This document shows, in pieces, positions 36,584 to 51,500 of a stretch of 64,000 nt of DNA. The first letter of the stretch is position 1. Every line of letters begins with the position of its first letter. Under the pieces are notes generated by a model. The model did no database searches, was not told the DNA's origin, and saw nothing but the letters and a program-made list of their open reading frames with translations. Source of the stretch: Solea solea (Eukaryota; Chordata; Actinopteri; Pleuronectiformes; Soleidae); the NCBI RefSeq assembly GCF_958295425.1, contig NW_026704059.1, positions 186,001 to 250,000 of the forward strand, written 5' to 3'. The translations under genes were made by a program, and so were the position numbers.

Positions 36584-39354
36584 AAATCTTATGAGATATA
36601 GTTATATGCCTTCAGTGTTTGATTTTGCAATGATTTCACTGTTTGGATGTGTTTTTCTATTTGTGTCTGTTTTTGTGCAAGTATACGGCTGTTTTCTGAT
36701 TTTTTTCAATTTTCTACTGTCCCATAACATAAACCTCACAAATAAAGTTAACATCTTATAAGATATACTTCTGTACCATCAGTGTTTGATTTTGCAATGA
36801 TTTCACTGTTTGGATGTGTTTTTCTATTTGTGTCTGTTTTTGTGCAAGTATACGGCTGTTTTCTGATTTTTTTCAATTTTCTACTGTCCCATAACATAAA
36901 CCTCACAAATAAAGTTAAAATCTTATAAGATATAGTTATATGCCTTCAGTGTTTGATTTTGCAATGATTTCACTGTTTGGATGTGTTTTTCTATTTGTGT
37001 CTGTTTTTGTGCACATTCAGCAAGTATACGGCTGTTTTCTGATTTTTTTCAATTTTCTACTGTCCCATAACATAAACCTCACAAATAAAGTTAACATCTT
37101 ATAAGATATACTTCTGTACCCTCAGTGTTTGATTTTGCAATGATTTCACTGTTTGGATGTGTTTTTCTATTTGTGTCTGTTTTTGTGCACATTCAGCAAG
37201 TATACGGCTGTTTTCTGATTTTTTTCAATTTTCTACTGTCCCATAACATAAACCTCACAAATAAAGTTAAAATCTTATAAGATATAGGTATATGCCTTCA
37301 GTGTTTGATTTTGCAATGATTTCACTGTTTGGATGTGTTTTTCTATTTGTGTCTGTTTTTGTGCACATTCAGCAAGTATACGGCTGTTTTCTGATTTTTT
37401 TCAATTTTCTACTGTCCCATAACATAAACCTCACAAATAAAGTTAAAATCTTATGAGATATAGTTATATGCCTTCAGTGTTTGATTTTGCAATGATTTCA
37501 CTGTTTGGATGTGTTTTTCTATTTGTGTCTGTTTTTGTGCACATTCAGCAAGTATACGGCTGTTTTCTGATTTTTTTCAATTTTCTACTGTCCCATAACA
37601 TAAACCTCACAAATAAAGTTAAAATCTTATAAGATATAGGTATATGCCTTCAGTGTTTGATTTTGCAATGATTTCACTGTTTGGATGTGTTTTTCTATTT
37701 GTGTCTGTTTTTGTGCACATTCAGCAAGTATACGGCTGTTTTCTGATTTTTTTCAATTTTCTACTGTCCCATAACATAAACCTCACAAATAAAGTTAAAA
37801 TCTTATAAGATATAGTTATTTACCCTCAGTGTTTGGTTTTGCAATGATTTCACTGTTTGGATGTGTTTTTCTATTTGTGTCTGTTTTTGTGCACATTCAG
37901 CAAGTATACGGCTGTTTTCTGATTTTTTTCAATTTTCTACTGTCCCATAACATAAACCTCACAAATAAAGTTAAAATCTTATGAGATATAGTTATATGCC
38001 TTCAGTGTTTGATTTTGCAATGATTTCACTGTTTGGATGTGTTTTTCTATTTGTGTCTGTTTTTGTGCAAGTATACGGCTGTTTTCTGATTTTTTTCAAT
38101 TTTCTACTGTCCCATAACATAAACCTCACAAATAAAGTTAAAATCTTATAAGATATAGGTATATGCCTTCAGTGTTTGATTTTGCAATGATTTCACTGTT
38201 TGGATGTGTTTTTCTATTTGTGTCTGTTTTTGTGCACATTCAGCAAGTATACGGCTGTTTTCTGATTTTTTTCAATTTTCTACTGTCCCATAACATAAAC
38301 CTCACAAATAAAGTTAAAATCTTATAAGATATAGTTATATGCCTTCAGTGTTTGATTTTGCAATGATTTCACTGTTTGGATGTGTTTTTCTATTTGTGTC
38401 TGTTTTTGTGCACATTCAGCAAGTATACGGCTGTTTTCTGATTTTTTTCAATTTTCTACTGTCCCATAACATAAACCTCACAAATAAAGTTAAAATCTTA
38501 TAAGATATAGTTATTTACCCTCAGTGTTTGGTTTTGCAATGATTTCACTGTTTGGATGTGTTTTTCTATTTGTGTCTGTTTTTGTGCACATTCAGCAAGT
38601 ATACGGCTGTTTTCTGATTTTTTTCAATTTTCTACTGTCCCATAACATAAACCTCACAAATAAAGTTAAAATCTTATGAGATATAGTTATATGCCTTCAG
38701 TGTTTGATTTTGCAATGATTTCACTGTTTGGATGTGTTTTTCTATTTGTGTCTGTTTTTGTGCAAGTATACGGCTGTTTTCTGATTTTTTTCAATTTTCT
38801 ACTGTCCCATAACATAAACCTCACAAATAAAGTTAACATCTTATAAGATATACTTCTGTACCATCAATGTTTGATTTTGCAATGATTTCACTGTTTGGAT
38901 GTGTTTTTCTATTTGTGTCTGTTTTTGTGCACATTCAGCAAGTATACGGCTGTTTTCTGATTTTTTTCAATTTTCTACTGTCCCATAACATAAACCTCAC
39001 AAATAAAGTTAAAATCTTATAAGATATAGGTATATGCCTTCAGTGTTTGATTTTGCAATGATTTCACTGTTTGGATGTGTTTTTCTATTTGTGTCTGTTT
39101 TTGTGCACATTCAGCAAGTATACGGCTGTTTTCTGATTTTTTTCAATTTTCTACTGTCCCATAACATAAACCTCACAAATAAAGTTAAAATCTTATAAGA
39201 TATAGTTATATGCCTTCAGTGTTTGATTTTGCAATGATTTCACTGTTTGGATTTGTTTTTCTATTTGTGTCTGTTTTTGTGCAAGTATACGGCTCTTTTC
39301 TGATTTTTTTCAATTTTCTACTGTCCCATAACATAAACCTCACAAATAAAGTTA

Positions 39355-42300
39355 AAATCTTATAAGATATACTTCTGTACCCTCAGTGTTTGATTTTGCA
39401 ATGATTTCACTGTTTGGATGTGTTTTTCTATTTGTGTCTGTTTTTGTGCACATTCAGCAAGTATACGGCTGTTTTCTGATTTTTTTCAATTTTCTACTGT
39501 CCCATAACATAAACCTCACAAATAAAGTTAACATCTTATAAGATATACTTCTGTACCATCAGTGTTTGATTTTGCAATGATTTCACTGTTTGGATGTGTT
39601 TTTCTATTTGTGTCTGTTTTTGTGCAAGTATACGGCTGTTTTCTGATTTTTTTCAATTTTCTACTGTCCCATAACATAAACCTCACAAATAAAGTTAAAA
39701 TCTTATAAGATATAGTTATATGCCTTCAGTGTTTGATTTTGCAATGATTTCACTGTTTGGATGTGTTTTTCTATTTGTGTCTGTTTATGTGCAAGTATAC
39801 GGCTGTTTTCTGATTTTTTTCAATTTTCTACTGTCCCATAACATAAACCTCACAAATAAAGTTAACATCTTATAAGATATACTTCTGTACCCTCAGTGTT
39901 TGATTTTGCAATGATTTCACTGTTTGGATGTGTTTTTCTATTTGTGTCTGTTTTTGTGCACATTCAGCAAGTATACGGCTGTTTTCTGATTTTTTTCAAT
40001 TTTCTACTGTCCCATAACATAAACCTCACAAATAAAGTTAAAATCTTATAAGATATAGGTATATGCCTTCAGTGTTTGATTTTGCAATGATTTCACTGTT
40101 TGGATGTGTTTTTCTATTTGTGTCTGTTTTTGTGCACATTCAGCAAGTATACGGCTGTTTTCTGATTTTTTTCAATTTTCTACTGTCCCATAACATAAAC
40201 CTCACAAATAAAGTTAAAATCTTATAAGATATAGTTATTTACCCTCAGTGTTTGGTTTTGCAATGATTTCACTGTTTGGATGTGTTTTTCTATTTGTGTC
40301 TGTTTTTGTGCACATTCAGCAAGTATACGGCTGTTTTCTGATTTTTTTCAATTTTCTACTGTCCCATAACATAAACCTCACAAATAAAGTTAAAATCTTA
40401 TAAGATATAGGTATATGCCTTCAGTGTTTGATTTTGCAATGATTTCAATGTTTGGATGTGTTTTTCTATTTGTGTCTGTTTTTGTGCAAGTATACGGCTG
40501 TTTTCTGATTTTTTTCAATTTTCTACTGTCCCATAACATAAACCTCACAAATGAAGTTAAAATCTTATAAGATATAGCTATATGCCTTCAGTGTTTGATT
40601 TTGCAATGATTTCAATGTTTGGATGTGTTTTTCTATTTGTGTCTGTTTTTGTGCAAGTATACGGCTGTTTTCTGATTTTTCTCAATTTTCTACTGTCCCA
40701 TAACATAAACCTCACAAATAAAGTTAAAATCTTATAAGATATAGTTATATGCCTTCAGTGTTTGATTTTGCAATGATTTCACTGTTTGGATGTGTTTTTC
40801 TATTTGTGTCTGTTTATGTGCAAGTATACGGCTGTTTTCTGATTTTTTTCAATTTTCTACTGTCCCATAACATAAACCTCACAAATAAAGTTAACATCTT
40901 ATAAGATATACTTCTGTACCCTCAGTGTTTGATTTTGCAATGATTTCACTGTTTGGATGTGTTTTTCTATTTGTGTCTGTTTATGTGCAAGTATACGGCT
41001 GTTTTCTGATTTTTTTCAATTTTCTACTGTCCCATAACATAAACCTCACAAATAAAGTTAACATCTTATAAGATATACTTCTGTACCCTCAGTGTTTGAT
41101 TTTGCAATGATTTCACTGTTTGGATTTGTTTTTCTATTTGTGTCTGTTTTTGTGCAAGTATACGGCTGTTTTCTGATTTTTTTCAATTTTCTACTGTCCC
41201 ATAACATAAACCTCACAAATAAAGTTAACATCTTATAAGATATACTTCTGTACCCTCAGTGTTTGATTTTGCAATGATTTCACTGTTTGGATGTGTTTTT
41301 CTATTTGTGTCTGTTTTTGTGCACATTCAGCAAGTATACGGCTGTTTTCTGATTTTTTTCAATTTTCTACTGTCCCATAACATAAACCTCACAAATAAAG
41401 TTAAAATCTTATAAGATATAGGTATATGCCTTCAGTGTTTGATTTTGCAATGATTTCAATGTTTGGATGTGTTTTTCTATTTGTGTCTGTTTTTGTGCAA
41501 GTATACGGCTGTTTTCTGATTTTTTTCAATTTTCTACTGTCCCATAACATAAACCTCACAAATAAAGTTAAAATCTTATAAGATATAGTTATATGCCTTC
41601 AGTGTTTGATTTTGCAATTATTTCACTGTTTGGATGTGTTTTTCTATTTGTGTCTGTTTATATGCAAGTATACGGCTGTTTTCTGATTTTTTTCAATTTT
41701 CTACTGTCCCATAACATAAACCTCACAAATAAAGTTAACATCTTATAAGATATACTTCTGTACCCTCAGTGTTTGATTTTGCAATGATTTCACTGTTTGG
41801 ATGTGTTTTGCTATTTGTGTCTGTTTTTGTGCACATTCAGCAAGTATACGGCTGTTTTCTGATTTTTTTCAATTTTCTACTGTCCCATAACATAAACCTC
41901 ACAAATAAAGTTAACATCTTATAAGATATACTTCTGTACCATCAGTGTTTGATTTTGCAATGATTTCACTGTTTGGATGTGTTTTTCTATTTGTGTCTGT
42001 TTTTGTGCAAGTATACGGCTGTTTTCTGATTTTTTTCAATTTTCTACTGTCCCATAACATAAACCTCACAAATAAAGTTAAAATCTTATAAGATATAGGT
42101 ATATGCCTTCAGTGTTTGATTTTGCAATGATTTCACTGTTTGGATGTGTTTTTCTATTTGTGTCTGTTTTTGTGCACATTCAGCAAGTATACGGCTGTTT
42201 TCTGATTTTTTTCAATTTTCTACTGTCCCATAACATAAACCTCACAAATAAAGTTAAAATCTTATAAGATATAGTTATATGCCTTCAGTGTTTGATTTTG

Positions 42301-45300
42301 CAATGATTTCACTGTTTGGATGTGTTTTTCTATTTGTGTCTGTTTTTGTGCACATTCAGCAAGTATACGGCTGTTTTCTGATTTTTTTCAATTTTCTACT
42401 GTCCCATAACATAAACCTCACAAATAAAGTTAAAATCTTATAAGATATAGTTATATGCCTTCAGTGTTTGATTTTGCAATGATTTCAATGTTTGGATGTG
42501 TTTTTCTATTTGTGTCTGTTTTTGTGCACATTCAGCAAGTATACGGCTGTTTTCTGATTTTTTTCAATTTTCTACTGTCCCATAACATAAACCTCACAAA
42601 TAAAGTTAAAATCTTATAAGATATAGTTATTTACCCTCAGTGTTTGGTTTTGCAATGATTTCACTGTTTGGATGTGTTTTTCTATTTGTGTCTGTTTTTG
42701 TGCACATTCAGCAAGTATACGGCTGTTTTCTGATTTTTTTCAATTTTCTACTGTCCCATAACATAAACCTCACAAATAAAGTTAAAATCTTATGAGATAT
42801 AGTTATATGCCTTCAGTGTTTGATTTTGCAATGATTTCACTGTTTGGATGTGTTTTTCTATTTGTGTCTGTTTTTGTGCAAGTATACGGCTGTTTTCTGA
42901 TTTTTTTCAATTTTCTACTGTCCCATAACATAAACCTCACAAATAAAGTTAACATCTTATAAGATATACTTCTGTACCATCAATGTTTGATTTTGCAATG
43001 ATTTCACTGTTTGGATGTGTTTTTCTATTTGTGTCTGTTTTTGTGCAAGTATACGGCTGTTTTCTGATTTTTTTCAATTTTCTACTGTCCCATAACATAA
43101 ACCTCACAAATAAAGTTAAAATCTTATAAGATATAGGTATATGCCTTCAGTGTTTGATTTTGCAATGATTTCACTGTTTGGATGTGTTTTTCTATTTGTG
43201 TCTGTTTTTGTGCACATTCAGCAAGTATACGGCTGTTTTCTGATTTTTTTCAATTTTCTACTGTCCCATAACATAAACCTCACAAATAAAGTTAAAATCT
43301 TATAAGATATAGTTATATGCCTTCAGTGTTTGATTTTGCAATGATTTCACTGTTTGGATGTGTTTTTCTATTTGTGTCTGTTTTTGTGCACATTCAGCAA
43401 GTATACGGCTGTTTTCTGATTTTTTTCAATTTTCTACTGTCCCATAACATAAACCTCACAAATAAAGTTAAAATCTTATAAGATATAGTTATTTACCCTC
43501 AGTGTTTGGTTTTGCAATGATTTCACTGTTTGGATGTGTTTTTCTATTTGTGTCTGTTTTTGTGCACATTCAGCAAGTATACGGCTGTTTTCTGATTTTT
43601 TTCAATTTTCTACTGTCCCATAACATAAACCTCACAAATAAAGTTAAAATCTTATGAGATATAGTTATATGCCTTCAGTGTTTGATTTTGCAATGATTTC
43701 ACTGTTTGGATGTGTTTTTCTATTTGTGTCTGTTTTTGTGCAAGTATACGGCTGTTTTCTGATTTTTTTCAATTTTCTACTGTCCCATAACATAAACCTC
43801 ACAAATAAAGTTAAAATCTTATAAGATATAGTTATATGCCTTCAGTGTTTGATTTTGCAATGATTTCACTGTTTGGATTTGTTTTTCTATTTGTGTCTGT
43901 TTTTGTGCAAGTATACGGCTCTTTTCTGATTTTTTTCAATTTTCTACTGTCCCATAACATAAACCTCACAAATAAAGTTAACATCTTATAAGATATACTT
44001 CTGTACCATCAGTGTTTGATTTTGCAATGATTTCACTGTTTGGATGTGTTTTTCTATTTGTGTCTGTTTTTGTGCAAGTATACGGCTGTTTTCTGATTTT
44101 TTTCAATTTTCTACTGTCCCATAACATAAACCTCACAAATAAAGTTAAAATCTTATAAGATATAGTTATATGCCTTCAGTGTTTGATTTTGCAATGATTT
44201 CACTGTTTGGATGTGTTTTTCTATTTGTGTCTGTTTATGTGCAAGTATACGGCTGTTTTCTGATTTTTTTCAATTTTCTACTGTCCCATAACATAAACCT
44301 CACAAATAAAGTTAACATCTTATAAGATATACTTCTGTACCCTCAGTGTTTGATTTTGCAATGATTTCACTGTTTGGATGTGTTTTTCTATTTGTGTCTG
44401 TTTTTGTGCACATTCAGCAAGTATACGGCTGTTTTCTGATTTTTTTCAATTTTCTACTGTCCCATAACATAAACCTCACAAATAAAGTTAAAATCTTATA
44501 AGATATAGTTATTTACCCTCAGTGTTTGGTTTTGCAATGATTTCACTGTTTGGATGTGTTTTTCTATTTGTGTCTGTTTTTGTGCACATTCAGCAAGTAT
44601 ACGGCTGTTTTCTGATTTTTTTCAATTTTCTACTGTCCCATAACATAAACCTCACAAATAAAGTTAAAATCTTATAAGATATAGTTATATGCCTTCAGTG
44701 TTTGATTTTGCAATGATTTCACTGTTTGGATGTGTTTTTCTATTTGTGTCTGTTTTTGTGCAAGTATACGGCTCTTTTCTGATTTTTTTCAATTTTCTAC
44801 TGTCCCATAACATAAACCTCACAAATAAAGTTTACATCTTATAAGATATACTTCTGTACCCTCAGTGTTTGATTTTGCAATGATTTCACTGTTTGGATGT
44901 GTTTTTCTATTTGTGTCTGTTTTTGTGCACATTCAGCAAGTATACGGCTGTTTTCTGATTTTTTTCAATTTTCTACTGTCCCATAACATAAACCTCACAA
45001 ATAAAGTTAAAATCTTATAAGATATAGTTATATGCCTTCAGTGTTTGATTTTGCAATGATTTCACTGTTTGGATGTGTTTTTCTATTTGTGTCTGTTTTT
45101 GTGCAAGTATACGGCTGTTTTCTGATTTTTTTCAATTTTCTACTGTCCCATAACATAAACCTCACAAATAAAGTTAAAATCTTATAAGATATAGTTATAT
45201 GCCTTCAGTGTTTGATTTTGCAATGATTTCACTGTTTGGATGTGTTTTTCTATTTGTGTCTGTTTTTGTGCAAGTATACGGCTGTTTTCTGATTTTTTTC

Positions 45301-45510
45301 AATTTTCTACTGTCCCATAACATAAACCTCACAAATAAAGTTAAAATCTTATAAGATATAGTTATATGCCTTCAGTGTTTGATTTTGCAATGATTTCACT
45401 GTTTGGATGTGTTTTTCTATTTGTGTCTGTTTATGTGCAAGTATACGGCTGTTTTCTGATTTTTTTCAATTTTCTACTGTCCCATAACATAAACCTCACA
45501 AATAAAGTTA
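39355..45510 (+). repeat. Array segment 7: monomers 231-266, mixed
   Basis: Order: CL CaS MS CL GL KL GS GS MS CS; CS CL GS MS CL CaS GL ML ML KL; MS CaS GL ML KL MS MS CaS MS CL; KL MS CL MS MS MS. No clean tandem unit longer than the GL-ML-KL-MS cassette, which appears at 42081 (with one extra ML) and at 43119. Odd units: 40560 has gctatatg and ttctcaa, 41571 has caattattt with tttatatgc, and 44834 has gtttacatc. No genes seen. Confidence 0.87.
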
Positions 45511-48500
45511 ACATCTTATAAGATATACTTCTGTACCCTCAGTGTTTGGTTTTGCAATGATTTCACTGTTTGGATGTGTTTTTTCTATTTGTGTCTGTTT
45601 TTGTGCACATTCAGCAAGTATACGGCTGTTTTCTGATTTTTTTAAATTTTCTACTGTCCCATAACATAAACCTCACAAATAAAGTTAAAATCTTATAAGA
45701 TATAGTTATATGCCTTAAGTGTTTGATTTTGCAATGATTTCACTGTTTGGATGTGTTTTTCTATTTGTGTCTGTTTTTGTGCACATTCAGCAAGTATACG
45801 GCTGTTTTCTGATTTTTTTCAATTTTCTACTGTCCCATAACATAAACCTCACAAATAAAGTTAAAATCTTATAAGATATAGTTATATGCCTTCAGTGTTT
45901 GATTTTGCAATGATTTCACTGTTTGGATGTGTTTTTCTATTTGTGTCTGTTTTTGTGCAAGTATACGGCTGTTTTCTGATTTTTTTCAATTTTCTACTGT
46001 CCCATAACATAAACCTCACAAATGAAGTTAAAATCTTATAAGATATAGTTATATGCCTTCAGTGTTTGATTTTGCAATGATTTCACTGTTTGGATGTGTT
46101 TTTCTATTTGTGTCTGTTTTTGTGCAAGTATACGGCTGTTTTCTGATTTTTTTCAATTTTCTACTGTCCCATAACATAAACCTCACAAATAAAGTTAACA
46201 TCTTATAAGATATACTTCTGTACCATCAATGTTTGATTTTGCAATGATTTCACTGTTTGGATGTGTTTTTCTATTTGTGTCTGTTTTTGTGCAAGTATAC
46301 GGCTGTTTTCTGATTTTTTTCAATTTTCTACTGTCCCATAACATAAACCTCACAAATAAAGTTAAAATCTTATAAGATATAGTTATTTACCCTCAGTGTT
46401 TGATTTTGCAATGATTTCACTGTTTGGATGTGTTTTTCTATTTGTGTCTGTTTTTGTGCACATTCAGCAAGTATACGGCTGTTTTCTGATTTTTTTCAAT
46501 TTTCTACTGTCCCATAACATAAACCTCACAAATAAGGTTAAAATCTTATAAGATATAGGTATATGCCTTCAGTGTTTGATTTTGCAATGATTTCACTGTT
46601 TGGATGTGTTTTTCTATTTGTGTCTGTTTTTGTGCACATTCAGCAAGTATACGGCTGTTTTCTGATTTTTTTCAATTTTCTACTGTCCCATAACATAAAC
46701 CTCACAAATAAAGTTAAAATCTTATAAGATATAGTTATATGCCTTCAGTGTTTGATTTTGCAATGATTTCACTGTTTGGATGTGTTTTTCTATTTGTGTC
46801 TGTTTTTGTGCAAGTATACGGCTGTTTTCTGATTTTTTTCAATTTTCTACTGTCCCATAACATAAACCTCACAAATGAAGTTAAAATCTTATAAGATATA
46901 GTTATATGCCTTCAGTGTTTGATTTTGCAATGATTTCACTGTTTGGATGTGTTTTTCTATTTGTGTCTGTTTTTGTGCAAGTATACGGCTGTTTTCTGAT
47001 TTTTTTCAATTTTCTACTGTCCCATAACATAAACCTCACAAATAAAGTTAACATCTTATAAGATATACTTCTGTACCCTCAGTGTTTGATTTTGCAATGA
47101 TTTCACTGTTTGGATGTGTTTTTCTATTTGTGTCTGTTTTTGTGCACATTCAGCAAGTATACGGCTGTTTTCTGATTTTTTTCAATTTTCTACTGTCCCA
47201 TAACATAAACCTCACAAATAAAGTTAAAATCTTATAAGATATAGTTATATGCCTTCAGTGTTTGATTTTGCAATGATTTCACTGTTTGGATGTGTTTTTC
47301 TATTTGTGTCTGTTTTTGTGCACATTCAGCAAGTATACGGCTCTTTTCTGATTTTTTTCAATTTTCTACTGTCCCATAACATAAACCTCACAAATAAAGT
47401 TAAAATCTAATGAGATATAGTTATATGCCTTCAGTGTTTGGTTTTGCAATGATTTCACTGTTTGGATGTGTTTTTCTATTTGTGTCTGTTTTTGTGCAAG
47501 TATACGGCTCTTTTCTGATTTTTTTCAATTTTCTACTGTCCCATAACATAAACCTCACAAATAAAGTTAAAATCTTATAAGATATAGTTATATGCCTTCA
47601 GTGTTTGATTTTGCAATGATTTCACTGTTTGGATGTGTTTTTCTATTTGTGTCTGTTTATGTGCAAGTATACGGCTGTTTTCTGATTTTTTTCAATTTTC
47701 TACTGTCCCATAACATAAACCTCACAAATAAAGTTAACATCTTATAAGATATACTTCTGTACCCTCAGTGTTTGATTTTGCAATGATTTCACTGTTTGGA
47801 TTTGTTTTTCTATTTGTGTCTGTTTTTGTGCAAGTATACGGCTCTTTTCTGATTTTTTTCAATTTTCTACTGTCCCATAACATAAACCTCACAAATAAAG
47901 TTAACATCTTATAAGATATACTTCTGTACCCTCAGTGTTTGATTTTGCAATGATTTCACTGTTTGGATGTGTTTTTCTATTTGTGTCTGTTTTTGTGCAA
48001 GTATACGGCTCTTTTCTGATTTTTTTCAATTTTCTACTGTCCCATAACATAAACCTCACAAATAAAGTTAACATCTTATAAGATATACTTCTGTACCCTC
48101 AGTGTTTGATTTTGCAATAATTTCACTGTTTGGATGTGTTTTTCTATTTGTGTCTGTTTTTGTGCACATTCAGCAAGTATACGGCTCTTTTCTGATTTTT
48201 TTCAATTTTCTACTGTCCCATAACATAAACCTCACAAATAAAGTTAAAATCTAATGAGATATAGTTATATGCCTTCAGTGTTTGGTTTTGCAATGATTTC
48301 ATTGTTTGGATGTGTTTTTCTATTTGTGTCTGTTTTTGTGCAAGTATACGGCTGTTTTCTGATTTTTTTCAATTTTCTACTGTCCCATAACATAAACCTC
48401 ACAAATAAAGTTAACATCTTATAAGATATACTTCTGTACCATCAGTGTTTGATTTTGCAATGATTTCACTGTTTGGATGTGTTTTTCTATTTGTGTCTGT

Positions 48501-51500
48501 TTTTGTGCAAGTATACGGCTGTTTTCTGATTTTTTTCAATTTTCTACTGTCCCATAACATAAACCTCACAAATAAAGTTAAAATCTTATAAGATATAGTT
48601 ATATGCCTTCAGTGTTTGATTTTGCAATGATTTCACTGTTTGGATGTGTTTTTCTATTTGTGTCTGTTTTTGTGCAAGTATACGGCTCTTTTCTGATTTT
48701 TTTCAATTTTCTACTGTCCCATAACATAAACCTCACAAATAAAGTTAACATCTTATAAGATATACTTCTGTACCCTTAGTGTTTGATTTTGCAATGATTT
48801 CACTGTTTGGATGTGTTTTTCTATTTGTGTCTGTTTTTGTGCACATTCAGCAAGTATACGGCTGTTTTCTGATTTTTTTCAATTTTCTACTGTCCCATAA
48901 CATAAACCTCACAAATAAAGTTAACATCTTATAAGATATACTTCTGTACCATCAGTGTTTGATTTTGCAATGATTTCACTGTTTGGATGTGTTTTTCTAT
49001 TTGTGTCTGTTTTTGTGCAAGTATACGGCTGTTTTCTGATTTTTTTCAATTTTCTACTGTCCCATAACATAAACCTCACAAATAAAGTTAAAATCTTATA
49101 AGATATAGTTATATGCCTTCAGTGTTTGATTTTGCAATGATTTCACTGTTTGGATGTGTTTTTCTATTTGTGTCTGTTTATGTGCAAGTATACGGCTGTT
49201 TTCTGATTTTTTTCAATTTTCTACTGTCCCATAACATAAACCTCACAAATAAAGTTAACATCTTATAAGATATACTTCTGTACCCTCAGTGTTTGATTTT
49301 GCAATGATTTCACTGTTTGGATGTGTTTTTCTATTTGTGTCTGTTTTTGTGCACATTCAGCAAGTATACGGCTGTTTTCTGATTTTTTTCAATTTTCTAC
49401 TGTCCCATAACATAAACCTCACAAATAAAGTTAAAATCTTATAAGATATAGTTATTTACCCTCAGTGTTTGGTTTTGCAATGATTTCACTGTTTGGATGT
49501 GTTTTTCTATTTGTGTCTGTTTTTGTGCAAGTATACGGCTGTTTTCTGATTTTTTTCAATTTTCTACTGTCCCATAACATAAACCTCACAAATAAAGTTA
49601 AAATCTTATAAGATATAGTTATATGCCTTCAGTGTTTGATTTTGCAATGATTTCACTGTTTGGATGTGTTTTTCTATTTGTGTCTGTTTATGTGCAAGTA
49701 TACGGCTGTTTTCTGATTTTTTTCAATTTTCTACTGTCCCATAACATAAACCTCACAAATAAAGTTAACATCTTATAAGATATACTTCTGTACCCTCAGT
49801 GTTTGGTTTTGCAATGATTTCACTGTTTGGATGTGTTTTTTCTATTTGTGTCTGTTTTTGTGCACATTCAGCAAGTATACGGCTGTTTTCTGATTTTTTT
49901 AAATTTTCTACTGTCCCATAACATAAACCTCACAAATAAAGTTAAAATCTTATAAGATATAGTTATATGCCTTAAGTGTTTGATTTTGCAATGATTTCAC
50001 TGTTTGGATGTGTTTTTCTATTTGTGTCTGTTTTTGTGCACATTCAGCAAGTATACGGCTGTTTTCTGATTTTTTTCAATTTTCTACTGTCCCATAACAT
50101 AAACCTCACAAATAAAGTTAAAATCTTATGAGATATAGTTATATGCCTTCAGTGTTTGATTTTGCAATGATTTCACTGTTTGGATGTGTTTTTCTATTTG
50201 TGTCTGTTTTTGTGCAAGTATACGGCTGTTTTCTGATTTTTTTCAATTTTCTACTGTCCCATAACATAAACCTCACAAATAAAGTTAACATCTTATAAGA
50301 TATACTTCTGTACCATCAATGTTTGATTTTGCAATGATTTCACTGTTTGGATGTGTTTTTCTATTTGTGTCTGTTTTTGTGCAAGTATACGGCTGTTTTC
50401 TGATTTTTTTCAATTTTCTACTGTCCCATAACATAAACCTCACAAATAAAGTTAAAATCTTATAAGATATAGTTATTTACCCTCAGTGTTTATTTTGCAA
50501 TGATTTCACTGTTTGGATGTGTTTTTCTATTTGTGTCTGTTTTTGTGCACATTCAGCAAGTATACGGCTGTTTTCTGATTTTTTTCAATTTTCTACTGTC
50601 CCATAACATAAACCTCACAAATAAGGTTAAAATCTTATAAGATATAGGTATATGCCTTCAGTGTTTGATTTTGCAATGATTTCACTGTTTGGATGTGTTT
50701 TTCTATTTGTGTCTGTTTTTGTGCACATTCAGCAAGTATACGGCTGTTTTCTGATTTTTTTCAATTTTCTACTGTCCCATAACATAAACCTCACAAATAA
50801 AGTTAAAATCTTATAAGATATAGTTATATGCCTTCAGTGTTTGATTTTGCAATGATTTCACTGTTTGGATGTGTTTTTCTATTTGTGTCTGTTTTTGTGC
50901 AAGTATACGGCTGTTTTCTGATTTTTTTCAATTTTCTACTGTCCCATAACATAAACCTCACAAATGAAGTTAAAATCTTATAAGATATAGTTATATGCCT
51001 TCAGTGTTTGATTTTGCAATGATTTCACTGTTTGGATGTGTTTTTCTATTTGTGTCTGTTTTTGTGCAAGTATACGGCTGTTTTCTGATTTTTTTTCAAT
51101 TTTCTACTGTCCCATAACATAAACCTCACAAATAAAGTTAACATCTTATAAGATATACTTCTGTACCATCAATGTTTGATTTTGCAATGATTTCACTGTT
51201 TGGATGTGTTTTTCTATTTGTGTCTGTTTTTGTGCAAGTATACGGCTGTTTTCTGATTTTTTTCAATTTTCTACTGTCCCATAACATAAACCTCACAAAT
51301 AAAGTTAAAATCTTATAAGATATAGTTATTTACCCTCAGTGTTTGATTTTGCAATGATTTCACTGTTTGGATGTGTTTTTCTATTTGTGTCTGTTTTTGT
51401 GCACATTCAGCAAGTATACGGCTGTTTTCTGATTTTTTTCAATTTTCTACTGTCCCATAACATAAACCTCACAAATAAGGTTAAAATCTTATAAGATATA

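Larger units (their letters stand above)
31773..39354 (+). repeat. Array segment 6: monomers 187-230, rich in long G, M and K
   Basis: Order: ML MS CaS ML GL K2L KL GS CS MS; CS CL KL MS GS CaS ML GS CaS ML; CaS ML GL KL MS ML KL KL MS CaS; ML CL GL ML GL KL MS GL ML KL; MS CaL GL MS. Long G monomers with tcactg instead of tcaatg appear here and later, so the G head has been joined to a long body. A cassette GL-ML-KL-MS(ttatgag)-Ca(tcaatg)-GL at 38141-39187 is seen again around 42081-43294. The pair at 33154/33321 (ttatcag, ggttg) matches 3273/3440. No genes seen. Confidence 0.88.
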